Source: Bremia lactucae
Taxonomy: Eukaryota > Oomycota > Peronosporomycetes > Peronosporales > Peronosporaceae
DNA: 38,167 bases
Assembly: GCF_004359215.1 (NCBI RefSeq)
Contig: NC_090619.1
Location: 2,856,304-2,894,470 of the forward strand
Direction: 5' to 3'
Part shown: piece by piece, positions 10,150 to 20,426 of the stretch
Numbering within the stretch: position 1 is the first letter of the stretch
Layout: every line of letters begins with the position of its first letter
The notes under the pieces: generated by a model
Seen by the model: only the letters and a program-made list of their open reading frames with translations
Told to the model about the DNA's origin: nothing
The model's database searches: none
Position numbers and translations under genes: made by a program

Positions 10150-12446
10150 ACCAATCGAGGCGTTGTGGTGCGGACGTGTCGTCTCCAGTAAAGGAGTTCG
10201 CCATGATCTAGCCCGCATGGAAGCTTTGCGCCAATTACCAGCTCCGTCAACAGGTCAGGAGCTACAGCAATTTATTTGCGCCCTAAACTGGATGAGATCG
10301 TCGCTCCCGGCTTACAACAGGCTCGTTCACCTTTTGTCGATATTTACGGAAAAGGTTTACGCAAGTGCTGGAGGGCGAAAAAAGACTCAAGTACGACGAG
10401 TAATACTGACTGACATTGGTTGGTCAAATGCTGAGCTGACAGCTTTTTAACGCTGCAAAAATGCGTTGAAACATGCGTTAACTCTCGCTAATCCCGACCC
10501 GGAAAGCGTTTGTGCGCTTTATGCAGACCCAGTGACGAGCATTGGGGATAGGCCATCACCCAGGTGCCAACGGAATATCTGCAGCGTGGCTTTGCAGATC
10601 AGCATCATGAACCTCTAATGATGCTTAGTGGCACGTTTTCAGGAGGTGCTAAACGATGGGCAATAGTTGAGAAGGAGGCATACGCCATTGTGGAGACGTG
10701 CAAGCGCGCAGATTATCTTGTGCGTCGACCAGACGGGTTCAGTCTCTACACCGACCATCGAATTTGCGCTATCTTTTTGCACCAACAATAGTGTCATTTG
10801 CGGTGCCAAAGTACACAGCTGACAAATTGCATCGCTGGTCACTTTTGTTGATGTCGCTGGACTACGAAATTCATGACATTGCAGGAGAACTTAACATCTT
10901 GGCCGATTTACTATCTCGACGGCGCTCCACTTTTAGTACTGTAGCTGCAATTTGTCTAGTTTTACTCCCATCCTCGCCGCAGTTGGATGAGTCATTCGTT
11001 TGGCACACAATCGAACAGATTAAGGTTGCACAAACGATGCCTGTTTCTCCCCAAGGACCAGTCTCAGATTCTGGTAGTGTTCTTCGCGACAGCGACGGGA
11101 GGATTTGGCTCCCAGCATACGCTACCGATCTCCACCTCCGAATTTCATCGTTGGACATTTTGGGGCTGCTGGACACCGATTTGAAGAAGCATCGCTAAAA
11201 GCTATCGCCGTCAAATTCATCTGGACAGATTTGATTCCCGATGTTAAAACATTGTTGCGCGTTGTTTGCATTGCGCTAGTGTGTCCGGCGGCCCACCAAT
11301 GCCTCGGTCTCTCGGTGAGGCGTTGCATGCGGAAAAACCAAACAAATTGCTTCACCGGGACTATTTATCGATGGGAAATCAAATTCGGGCGATGAGTACG
11401 AGATCGTCGTAAAAGACGACGCGTCTCACTATGTATGGGCTTATTTCTACAGTCGCAGCCACTGCCGAGCTTACGTACGACGCTCTTTCAGATTGGTTTA
11501 CGTCTTCGGGATCTGCAGTGCCTGGGTGTCTGATCGGGCACACACTTAAATGCAGTAATTTTGGCTTTGCAACGAGCCCTGGGAGCGCATCAGATTTCAC
11601 TACTCCGCGCTGCCCTTGGGCAAATGACACTGTGGAAGTTGTGATGCGAGTAGTTTTGCGATGTGTCCGGCCCCTACTTTCCGAGTGGCGTCTTCTGGGA
11701 TCAGAGTGGTCAAAAGCAATAAGATTGTTAATTAGTGCTTAAACATTCGCTCTCCGGCTCATGGAGGACGTGGCGTCGATCACCGCGATGACTGGTCTTC
11801 CGGCTATGAGCCCTTTAAATCCTGTAGTAACACTGGTTGCTATAGAGGCAGTGAGTCTGGAGGATCTTAAAGCAATTCGTGGTGTGAATTTCGAGAAACT
11901 ACGCATTGCATTGGAGGCACTCCACAAGCATATTGCTTAGCAAGCAAAAAGGCGCGCGGCAAAGGGCGTGCAAAAAAACGCAATAATGGGGTGCGATAAT
12001 TGCTCAATTTGCTATTGGTGATTGAGTACTGTATGCGAATGTGAGAGTCATCGGCGGCGCGGACCCGCGAGGGTAGTTGACACTTCGTCCAATTGGTTGT
12101 TTATTATTGAGAACCTATTAACAGGTGCGATGAAGGAGGTCCACGCAGCAGGCTAAAGCTTTACGCTGACTCATCATTAAACATCACGGAGGACTTGCAG
12201 GCGCACATTGCTCACAACCATGAGGGCCACGATACTGAAATATTGCTCGAAGCTCACTACGACACCGAAAGTGACCAACTGTTCGTCAAATGGCGTGGGC
12301 TCAGTGAGCACGAAAACTCCTGGGAACCCGTGCAAAACCTTTTGGAGGACGTTCCAGCAGTAGTAAAGCGATTTGCTGCTGAGAACGCTGAAGATCCAGC
12401 TGTCAAGGCGATGGCACAAGCGCATGGATTAGCACTAAAAGGATAA
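10150..12446 (+). pseudogene. Ty3/gypsy pol with C-terminal chromodomain (decayed)
   Basis: 5'-truncated pol of a chromodomain-bearing Ty3/gypsy element. Order: RT connection (LWCGRVVSSKGVRHD; EALRQLPAPSTGQELQQFIC), RNase H (near 10530; CKRADYL, then YTDHR), an IAGELNILADLLSRR linker, and the integrase zinc region and core (GRIWLPA; FGAAGHR; PRSLGEALHAEKPN; FTTPRCPWANDTVEVVMR). Next come the C-terminal part (RGPARVVDT, FIIENLLTGA) and a chromodomain at about 12240-12350 (EAHYDTESDQLFVKWRGLS, ENSWEPV) ending at 12446. Stops and frameshifts break RNase H and integrase (for example after ELTAF at 10450), yet the last 83 codons are open. The upstream RT palm and gag are missing. It is oriented head-to-head with BRAP2. 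Confidence 0.88.
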
Positions 12447-12460
12447 GTTCACAATAAGTC

Positions 12461-12470
12461 GAGGGGGAAG
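12461..12470 (+). other. Polypurine tract of the chromodomain element
   Basis: GAGGGGGAAG sits immediately before the TG of the 3' LTR and 14 bp after the pol stop. This is the usual place for the plus-strand primer. Confidence 0.75.
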
Positions 12471-13256
12471 TGTCACCCGTTATCGGGTATGTTGCCCGTT
12501 TAAGGTTGCCCATTCAGAGAAGCTACTCAAGAATCGCACAGTTGCGAAATTTCTTGTATTTTTAGGGCAGAATTGAACCTCTTTTAGCAGGGTGTCCTTG
12601 CCCGCTTATACTTGATACACATTTTAGATTTCAACTTCGAGAGCTCAAGTCAAACAGGGAACAACACCGTACGAATTGTTTATTTTGCGCTCGTATATAG
12701 CCGTTTGGGTGGGGCACCAATACCAAGTTCTTCAGCGGAAACTGGCCTAAAGTACCTTGCCACCTCCGCGACGATATGTGCATCAATATTATCTCACATG
12801 AATGGAAATGAACACTACAAAAAACGACTATTTTAGCACGTGGCAGCGCATACTCGAATCAGAGAGTCATCTTTACAAAGCAATCACGTACCGTTTGGCT
12901 TTATATCACTTGCTAATAAACGATAATGTAGCTGGATATGCAAAAATTCTTAAATCACAACCCAGATCATTCATCACAACTCAGATCATTCATCACAAAT
13001 AAAAATGAGCATACCAAAACCCGCCTCAGTGACAGTCACTCAGTGCGGCTTTTTCGTGCTCGAAGCGATGGGAATCTGCGTGTCGAGAAATACGCAGCAA
13101 ACAGTCGTTTGCGGGTCTTTTGCATGCCATAGCAATGAAATGATTATTTTAGCAGCGAGACAAATAATAGTTCAGCACAGTCATACGCGTAGCGGTTAGC
13201 AATAAAATAAGCGGAATCGAGGCGGTCCGCGTTTTTAAATATACCAGTGCGTGACA
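12471..13256 (+). repeat. 3' LTR of the chromodomain Ty3/gypsy element
   Basis: Begins TGTCACCCG directly after the polypurine tract and ends GTGCGTGACA, so the edges form a short inverted repeat (TGTCAC and GTGACA) with TG...CA termini. Length is 786 bp. No 5' LTR remains in the window because the element is truncated at 10150, so LTR identity and target duplication cannot be checked. Confidence 0.7.
12964..12998. repeat. 16-bp direct repeat, period 19, inside the LTR
   Basis: AGATCATTCATCACAA occurs at 12964-12979 and again at 12983-12998 without change, separated by three bases. Confidence 0.85.
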
Positions 13257-13439
13257 CTTAAAACCAGCAACTTTAGTGGCCCTGCAAGAATCGCGAAGGC
13301 TTGGCCTGAGTACAAATTACATAGATACGAAGCCTTCGGGAACAAGAGCATGCCCTAAGCTTCCCTCCACAAATTTCAGATTTTTATAATTTCAACTTTT
13401 CATGGTGCACCTAAAAATGCAATTTCTGTACTACCTGGA

Positions 13440-13892
13440 TGTAACGGGGTGTATCGTTACATGAAATTAACACTTAAAGGTTGTTAATTAATATATTATC
13501 TAAAAGGTAGATAATATTTGGAGGATATTACTTTATATAGTAATATCCTGAATTCTTATCCATAAATAGGTATAGGCCATTATGTATATTTATTCCGCAG
13601 ACTAATCAGCTGTAGAAGTAATCAAAGAGAGTTACAAGATAAGATATTTAAGAATTCATTTACATGTTTAGTATTAGGTTATAGTTAAGTCAGCATTTAC
13701 AAAGATAGATTAACAAAGACACTTAACTATATCAATACAGTTTTCATTTTACCCTCTTAAGTTAACTTGTCTTAAGGGAAGTCTTCCTCTGCACTTACAG
13801 GGTACGTCACCTAACGAAAGGCACCACTCACAACTGAAGCAGTGTGAAGTGGACTTGTACTGAAACAGTACAAGTCGTAGTGCCCCGTTACA
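13440..13892 (+). repeat. 5' LTR of copy 2
   Basis: Starts TGTAACGGGG and ends CCCCGTTACA, a perfect 10-bp terminal inverted repeat. Length is 453 bp. It is followed after two bases by a primer-binding site. Internal hairpins with 10-bp stems are at 13493-13517 and 13523-13548. The sequence before it is CCTGGA; the matching 3' target duplication cannot be found because the 3' LTR is missing. Confidence 0.88.
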
Positions 13893-13894
13893 CC

Positions 13895-13903
13895 TGGTAG
13901 CGC
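13895..13903 (+). other. Primer-binding site, initiator tRNA-Met type
   Basis: TGGTAGCGC begins two bases after the LTR. It equals the nine bases complementary to the 3' end of eukaryotic initiator tRNA-Met that are used, for example, by yeast Ty1 (established knowledge). Similarity ends after nine bases. Confidence 0.75.
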
Positions 13904-13942
13904 TTTGTAGTCCGTCCAAGGACCACATTTCCCACATCTAAC

Positions 13943-15085
13943 ATGGACATGTTAGATGGTAGTGGGAATACGCATCACGTTTCCCCTGAAAGCTACTCCT
14001 TTCTAAGTGATATAGAAAGGAGTGCGGTTGAACGAATGAGTTCGACCGCAGGAATTGATGCAATCTTGGCAATGCTGTCCAATTTGGACAGAGATGCCCT
14101 CCATTCAGCCATCGCCAAGTTCATACAACATGAACTTGACGAGATGAAGGAAAAAGTAGCCTTGCTGAATCAGCAAGGCTCTTAACAGGCAGAACTGTTG
14201 AGGATACAACAGGTACAGAAACCCTGTACCTGAGATGATGCACACGCGTCGTCCCGGAACCTTAAGATTGACATCTATAAGCATAAGGGAGTCGAAGGAG
14301 ATTTCCTCTTAAGATGGTTCGTCGAGTTGGACGATGCCATAAAGGCCCGTCACATCGTCGACGAACAAATGCAAGTCGCATTTGCTTAATCAAATTTGGC
14401 AGGTCGTGCCAAAACTTTAGCTCTAGGCCTTTAGGTTGCGCGAACTGTATCTCTTTGAGCGGTTAAAGCCTTTTAATGCTTCGCTCAAACAGATGTTTGA
14501 ACCGCCAAGGGCAGAGTTCAGAGCTCGATCAGAGCTTCTGAAACTCAAGCAAGGCAACCGTGATGTTCACGCATATGCCCAGCACATACGACTCTTAGCG
14601 AGTTGTATAACAAATAACCCATTCCATGTATACACGTTGATTACGGTGTTCATGCAAGGATCTTACGGATGGTCCCGTGAAGACCCATCTGTTCAGCTTG
14701 AAACTGGATACGCTTGAAGAAGCAATATCCGTCGCGGAACAGAAGGCCACTAGCTTAAGACAGGCTCAAGCTAGTTTGTCATCCTCCAAGATGACGCGAG
14801 CTTGAAGGTCCAGAGCCTATGGACCTCTCTTATGTCAAATGCGAGAGACCTCGCTTTTCGAGCAATAAGCGATTGCAGAAATGCCATCGCTGCCAAAAAT
14901 TAGGACACTACCCTCATGAGCGTAGTGCCCCACGCCCAGTACCGAAAGGTACTGAACGCAATTTTGGACCGAATGCTAAAAAAGGAAAACGGTCGCGGGT
15001 CCGACATCGTTGTGATTTGCAACAGCGAGGCGGACCGCCAATAAACGGTTGGGGTCAGAAGGGCCGCAACGCCCTACTGAATTAG
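13943..15085 (+). pseudogene. gag of copy 2
   Basis: An open frame from the ATG at 13943 (MDMLDGSGN) runs to 14185 and has a predicted helical end (HELDEMKEKVALLNQQ). After frame changes, 14436-14717 gives the capsid core (FEPPRAEFRARSELLKLKQG, then NRDVHAYAQHIRLLASC). From 14819 comes the nucleocapsid, DLSYVKCERPRF and a zinc knuckle CHRCQKLGHYPHER. In the knuckle the expected fourth ligand of C-x2-C-x4-H-x4-C is Arg instead of Cys, so it would not bind zinc normally. The ATG at 13943 lies inside a hairpin (13935-13958, 11-bp stem). Not functional as read. Confidence 0.8.
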
Positions 15086-15183
15086 CAACCTCAGGAGAAT
15101 TTGGAAATCCATTGACGAAAGTTGCTCCAGACACATAATCATTATGTGTCCCTGCACCTGGCGATGAGATACCCCTCATCACC

Positions 15184-15480
15184 TTGAAGTTAAAAGTGGC
15201 AAATGATTTGTCACTTAAAGCCCTAGTGGACTATGGGGCGTCGAATAACTTTACTCATCGCCAGTCGCTAGAGGGTCGTAGGCTCAAATATGTTAAGCGC
15301 GACATCCCTCTCACGAGGATGACGGTGCATCTAGCGACAGGCGCATCGATAACAGTAATGAAACGCGTAGTGAAATTTCACTACACGTTTAAAGATTTAG
15401 AGTGTAATAATGATTTTATCGCACTGAGTTTAGATGACAAATTTGATGTCATCGTAGGTTCCCTGGCTCGGAAAGTATGA
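15184..15480 (+). pseudogene. Aspartic protease domain of copy 2
   Basis: LKALVDYGASNNFTHR is the active-site segment. The family motif is D-S/T-G-A, but here the second residue is Tyr, which should inactivate the protease. LTRMTVHLATGASITVMKR and the LSLDDKFDVIVG segment follow, as expected for gypsy proteases. The frame is open for about 98 codons. Copy 1 carries the second half of the same domain at 1-170. The usual G-x-x-WL ending after IVG is missing. Confidence 0.8.
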
Positions 15481-16302
15481 ATCAAGAATCAGCTGGCAGC
15501 ATCGATCCGTATCGATGCTTGCCACTTGTTCATCAGATGACCATCTCATAAACATCTTGGAGCGTCCATAAGCGTGTGTATGTACTAGGAATGAGTGCGA
15601 TGGCCTCAGTTGTGGTACGGTCGTTAGTACGACTGCATAAGATTACAGTGTAATTACTTATCACTCTGTGGAGTCAGCTGCGGTGGCTGTGCGAATGTAC
15701 AGGCAGCGCCGAAGGTCGACCATTCGAATACGTCGAGTGGATTGAGAAATGAATGTACCCCTAGCGGGTGACAGTCAAGGAAGATACTGGTTGTCCAGAT
15801 TGGACACCACGATGATCCTAGATTGAGTAGAGAGTCGAGAGACGATGAGGAAATACGTCCCCACGTACTTCAGAAGATATCTACTCAAAAGTTAATGCTG
15901 AAGTGACTAGACTTCCGCATCCCGAGGGATTAATCCCTTGGCAGCCTGAGGATAAGGAATCCCAGAAAAAAAACCGAGACATTGGATGTTTTGGTTAATG
16001 ACGGATCAAGAGTATGCGCTCATTCTCTCGATCTGTATGCGCCTCCGAATTAAACTTTGGAGATAACTCAATTTCCTTCTCAAAAACCTAAACGGTCCTG
16101 GAGAGATCTCTATAGTGGTAGAATCAAGCAGATCTGCCAACTCGTCACAAAGGACGAATAAGCTAATCGATATTCGATCAGCGTAATTTTTGCAGAGAAC
16201 GTACGGGTTCTCAGCAGCTCATGGATGTAATAAAAATATGTCCGCGATGCGAAGACTTGGAGATATACTACTCAATCCTGCGAGTCACTCAAGACAAATC
16301 AT

Positions 16303-17730
16303 TTGTATAAGGATTCGATTGGATTCAGGGATTTATTTCCTGCCGCAGTTTCATGCGAGATGCCTAAAGATAAAAGCACTAAGCGTGATATCGAGCTTAA
16401 CCGGGCTCGAAGTACTTGTCTGAAGAAGTGGACACTGCCTCGTAAACAAGTACGTGCGATCGAAAAATTATTTATCAATCGATTAAAAGCGGGCCATGTT
16501 AGGGAGTCATCCTCCCCACATAGCTCACCGACCTTCTGTGTCCGAAAGGCCACTGGAGGGTGGCGGATAGTGCACGCATTCAATAAACTGAATGCTGCAA
16601 CGGTACTGGCTCAATGCCGATACGTTGAAAAAGCGTTATCTTACATGATATGTCTAAGAGGAACATCTTTTCGTCAATGGATCTGATGGATGGATTTTAT
16701 CAGATCCTTATGCGTGAACGGGACATACCGTACACAGCAGTGGAACTCCCAGTGGGATGCTCTGAGAATGGCTAGTGATGCCTCAGGGGCTTAGTAACGC
16801 CCCTGCAACATATAACAGATGTGTAACAAATCTGTTGAGACCGGTGCGAGAATCCGCACCGAGTTATTTAGACGATGTATTCGTCCATAGCTGGGCCATG
16901 GACGAAAAAAGGACATAAAGCTCATAAAATTCACGTTCGTCGATTTCTTACACTTATGCGAAAGCATAATTTGTATTCAAATCTCAAGAAGTGTGTATTC
17001 GCTGCAAGCGAAATACCACTTCTTGGGTGCATCGTCGGTAAACATGGCGTGCACCCTGATCCCGAAAAGATCAAGGCAATTACTGACTGGCGGTTTCAGT
17101 CAATAACAAGGGACTTAGAAACTTCCTTGGATTAGCGGCGTACTTGCACAAGTACTCTCGCAATTTTGCAGAGATGACAGTTTATCTCTCTCGTCTCTTG
17201 ATAAAAAGACGAGAAATGGTATGGAACGCTGATTGTCAACCTTCGTTTGAAAATATCAAGCAGAGCTTGATACAATCGTCCATCTTGACGATTGCAGATC
17301 AAGACATACCATTCCGTGTGGCCTGTGACGCCAGCGATTTCGCAATCGGCTGCGCGTTAATGCAATACGATACAGACGGCGCGAATCGTGTCGTCTGTTA
17401 CCGATCGCGTTAACTGCAACCAGCTGAACGCAATTACCCAGTGCATGACAAGGAACTCCTTGCCATGAAATATGCATTGGCTAAATTTAGGGTCTATCTC
17501 CTAGTAGATAGACCGTTCATCGTATATACGGATCATGCGTCATTACGCACGGTCGTAAACAGCCCACACCTTTCGCAAAGAATGGCGAGGTGGCTATCCT
17601 TCTTCGCGAAGTATAACTTCTCCGTCGAATATAAACCAGGACGACTTAATGTCGTCGCTGATGCGTTATCACGCCGACCCGATTTCGAGTCAGCAGTGCA
17701 CTCCAACAGTGAAAGTGATCTTACTGTTGC
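16303..17730 (+). pseudogene. Reverse transcriptase and RNase H of copy 2
   Basis: RT starts with TLPRKQVRAIEKLF and HVRESSSPHSSPTFCVRKAT, then GGWRIVHAFNKLNAATV. After a shift come the palm (DLMDGFYQILMRERDIPYTA) with the first catalytic Asp, and the active-site box YLDD at about 16864-16875. Next are NLKKCVFAASEIPLLGCIVG, GVHPDPEKIKAITDW and YSRNFAEMTVYLSRLL. RNase H follows: DASDFAIGCALMQYDTDG, a stop at 17410-17412 (a CAA to TAA change would explain it), VHDKELLAMKYALAKFRVYL, YTDHASLRTVVN and VEYKPGRLNVVADALSRRPD. The acidic residues typical of RNase H are visible. About five frame breaks. Confidence 0.88.
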
Positions 17731-19200
17731 AACACTCACTACGAGTGTTCCGTCATCATCCTTAAATAATGACATAAGGAAAGCCTATAAAGAAGATAAG
17801 GACCTTCTTTGTCTGATGGATCATTTAATGAATCCATCCGATAAATCTTTTAAAGATCTACCGGCTTTATATCGATCGTCATCCGATCGATACACAACAC
17901 GTAACGGCTTATTGTATTACACAGCCGTTACCGGCGACACCCACGTGTCGTCGTCCCAACTCACAATGATTTGCGCTTGCGCATCATGTTTGAGTGTCAC
18001 GATGCACCAACAAGTGGACATCGTGGACGTGAGAAGACTTATCTCACAGTAAGTCGCGACTTTAGTGGCCTCGCGAGTATCAGTTCGTGCGCAAGTACAT
18101 TCGTGCATGCGAGGTATGTCAACGGGTGAAGCCTAGCCCTTCATCCCGTGCACCTCTCCAACCCCTACCACTTCCCAGGAGAATGTTAAAAGGCCGTATC
18201 AATGGATTTCGTCTTCGGGTAACCCGAAGACGATCGCGAAAACAATGGAATCCCTGTTTTTGAAGACAGATCCAGCAAGATGGTACATCTTGCTGCAGTA
18301 CCTCAGTCGATCACGACTCCGGGCTGTGCCCGTGTATTTATCTACACGGTATTCAAACTCCACGGGTAACCCCGTGAACTGGTCTTGGATAGAGATCTAC
18401 GGTTTACGGCGGAGTTTTGGCAGTCCGTGTTCCGATCTCTCGGAACACGGCTGACTATGTCAACTTCTAATCTTCCAGAGACAGATGGTCAGACGGACAC
18501 GTAAATCGCGTCCTCGAAGAGATTCTTCGAGATTACGTCCAATCGTATCCGAATCGGAGCAAGTTTTTACCGATGGTCGAATTCGCCATCTATAATTCGG
18601 TGCATGCGTCTACAACGCATACACTGTTCTTTGTGCTTGGCTTACACCATCCACCTATACCCACCCAATTAGAAGAATTCTCCAGTTTAGGGGGGGGGTA
18701 GGATCGCACAACAACACCATTTCTGGCTCATGCTCATCACGCTTCGAAATAAGTAACGACGCGAATGATGTCGATGTCGAAGGAATCGACATCGAAGATG
18801 AGAACAATCTCATGGCAGTGTGCACAAAGCGCACTGAAAAAGACAAAACAAATAAATCAGCAGAAGAATTTCTGCTAACTCGAGAACCAATAATCCGTTT
18901 CGTTCAGGATTCCATTGCTAACGCAGTGGATCGTCAGAAACGGAACGAAGACAAACATGGAAGAGCAAATGTTTTTTCACTTAAAATTAATGACCTAGTG
19001 CTACTCTCTACGGTAAACTTTCCTAAGCGTGTCGTAACTAATGTGAGTTGCAGTTAACTGCTACCCAAGTTCATTGGGCCTTCCCGTGTACTGCATCGCA
19101 GAGGCAATGCGTACACAATAGAATTGACAGGAAGATGCGAACGCATCCTACGTTTTACGTTGGTCGGCTCCGCCCGTACCATCAGTGCGCGGTCTCTTCC
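17731..19200 (+). pseudogene. Integrase of copy 2
   Basis: The zinc-binding H-H-C-C region lies at about 17960-18150 (FECHDAPTSGHRG; VRKYIRACEVCQRVKPS), read through frame changes. The core runs from VSMDFVFG (first Asp, near 18200) to the segment PETDGQTD around 18480, near the catalytic Glu, then MVEFAIYNSVHAST and TPTLLE-like remnants. The end carries THPTFYVGRLRPYHQC (19141-19190), the usual close of gypsy integrases before the chromodomain. A nine-G run at 18690-18698 has disrupted the frame. Dense hairpins such as 18210-18232, 18273-18295 and 18425-18450 fall inside the core. Confidence 0.82.
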
Positions 19201-19319
19201 GCGGAAGGATCTGACCACCCTTTTGGATATACTCATGCCGAATCCGAAGTTCCTCGATATCGCGACGAGCTGACGACAGCTCGTCACGAAGAGCGTGATA
19301 CTTCCGCTCGTACTCAACA

Positions 19320-20045
19320 TTGAGTACGCACTTCTCGAAAGGTCTTCCAACTGTGCGACATGGTGAGTCTGCACTGTCTGTTCCAACGAGTAACGTTTGC
19401 CGCACTCGTGATCAAGACTCTCCTCCAATACATGGTGGAATTGGTCGAGTTTGTCCATCTTCGACTCTAGATCCGACACACGGGTCGGAACTAATGTCCA
19501 TCCTCACACCAAAACCATTGGTGGATTCCTACGGTGGTCAACGTTTTCTTGCGGAACGTATTCAGAACCACCGTGATGTGAAGGGGCAGCGAACGAGTTG
19601 TCTTGTTCGCTGGCGCGGTTACCCGCCTTCGTATGATAGCTGGGAGTCTCGTTCGCAGCTGGTTTTTGACGTTGTGTGCCTCATCCATCAATATGACAAG
19701 ACCCATTCGATGGATCAGAAGGTCCATCGGGAAACACGCGCCCTGGCGCGTGTAAATCGATTGCAAAATGTCAATCGCATCGCGCATCTCGAAAGAGATG
19801 CGAGCCCTTCCCCAGGGCGAAGAAAGCGAATAAACATACCCTTTCACTCGTTTCGTGTTGTCGAAACAACACGAACAGGGATCACCGAAGTGATGCATGG
19901 AAGTCCTGCCTCACGATACAATCGATGCAGTTTAAATCTTGCACCGGTCAAAGTTCGCTTTTCATACTTAACGCGAACCGCGTTTACTCGTGAAAGCCAG
20001 GCTTCGCGCCCAATGTCTTTGACATTGCGAACAAACGTGTCATAG
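19320..20045 (+). pseudogene. Chromodomain and C-terminal tail of copy 2 pol
   Basis: A long open frame. At about 19530-19690 GGQRFLAERIQNHRDV, TSCLVRWRGYPPSYDSWESR is a chromodomain of the type fused to Ty3/gypsy integrases, thought to guide insertion to marked chromatin. The aromatic-cage-like W-R-G-Y-P and D-S-W-E motifs are present. A basic C-terminal tail follows to the stop at 20045. Beyond it coding resemblance continues in another frame to the gap. Confidence 0.8.
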
Positions 20046-20326
20046 GCTTGCTTCAACGAATTTTATCTCGCTTGTCGTTGCCATTATACCATCGATGCTT
20101 AAGGAAAGCATCGAGCTAATATTATTCCTTAGCGCGAAAGCTCTTCGAGCTGAGGTAAAGGCCATGAAGCTTTGTCGCAAAAAGTAAGAGATATCTTCTG
20201 GTAGGAGTAGTCTCTCCAGACAAGCTACTGACAAGCCATTCGGGCAAACGCCACAGCTTCTTCTCAGGGGCGAGATGAAACATTTTTTTGTCTTCACTCC
20301 CCTAAGTGGTACCCACTCAAACAGGG

Positions 20327-20426
20327 NNNNNNNNNNNNNNNNNNNNNNNNNNNNNNNNNNNNNNNNNNNNNNNNNNNNNNNNNNNNNNNNNNNNNNNNNN
20401 NNNNNNNNNNNNNNNNNNNNNNNNNN
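20327..20426. other. Assembly gap of exactly 100 N
   Basis: A run of 100 N, the conventional size for a scaffold gap of unknown length. It falls where the 3' LTR of the preceding element should be. Confidence 0.99.

Larger units (their letters stand above)
13440..20326 (+). mobile_element. Ty3/gypsy retrotransposon, hairpin-rich family, copy 2 (decayed)
   Basis: Contains a 5' LTR, primer-binding site, gag, protease, reverse transcriptase, RNase H, integrase and chromodomain in the classic Ty3/gypsy order, followed by a tail with residual coding character (EVKAMKLCRKK, QATDKPFGQTPQLLLRG) running up to the assembly gap at 20327. The 3' LTR is not seen and would have to lie in the gap. Every domain has stops or shifts. 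Almost the whole element carries closely spaced short inverted repeats (see findings). The first 1.2 kb of the window is a partial second copy. Confidence 0.9.

Noticed and set aside
10016..10204. Longer N terminus for BRAP2 starting at 10204
   Set aside because: That stretch is antisense to gypsy RT and contains the 21-bp repeat. The start at 10015 matches the MFxLRV start known in plant relatives.
19054..19898. Long minus-strand open frames, some with coiled-coil-like sequence
   Set aside because: They lie antisense to clear integrase and chromodomain coding sequence. The palindromic make-up of this element makes both strands read alike, which explains open antisense frames.
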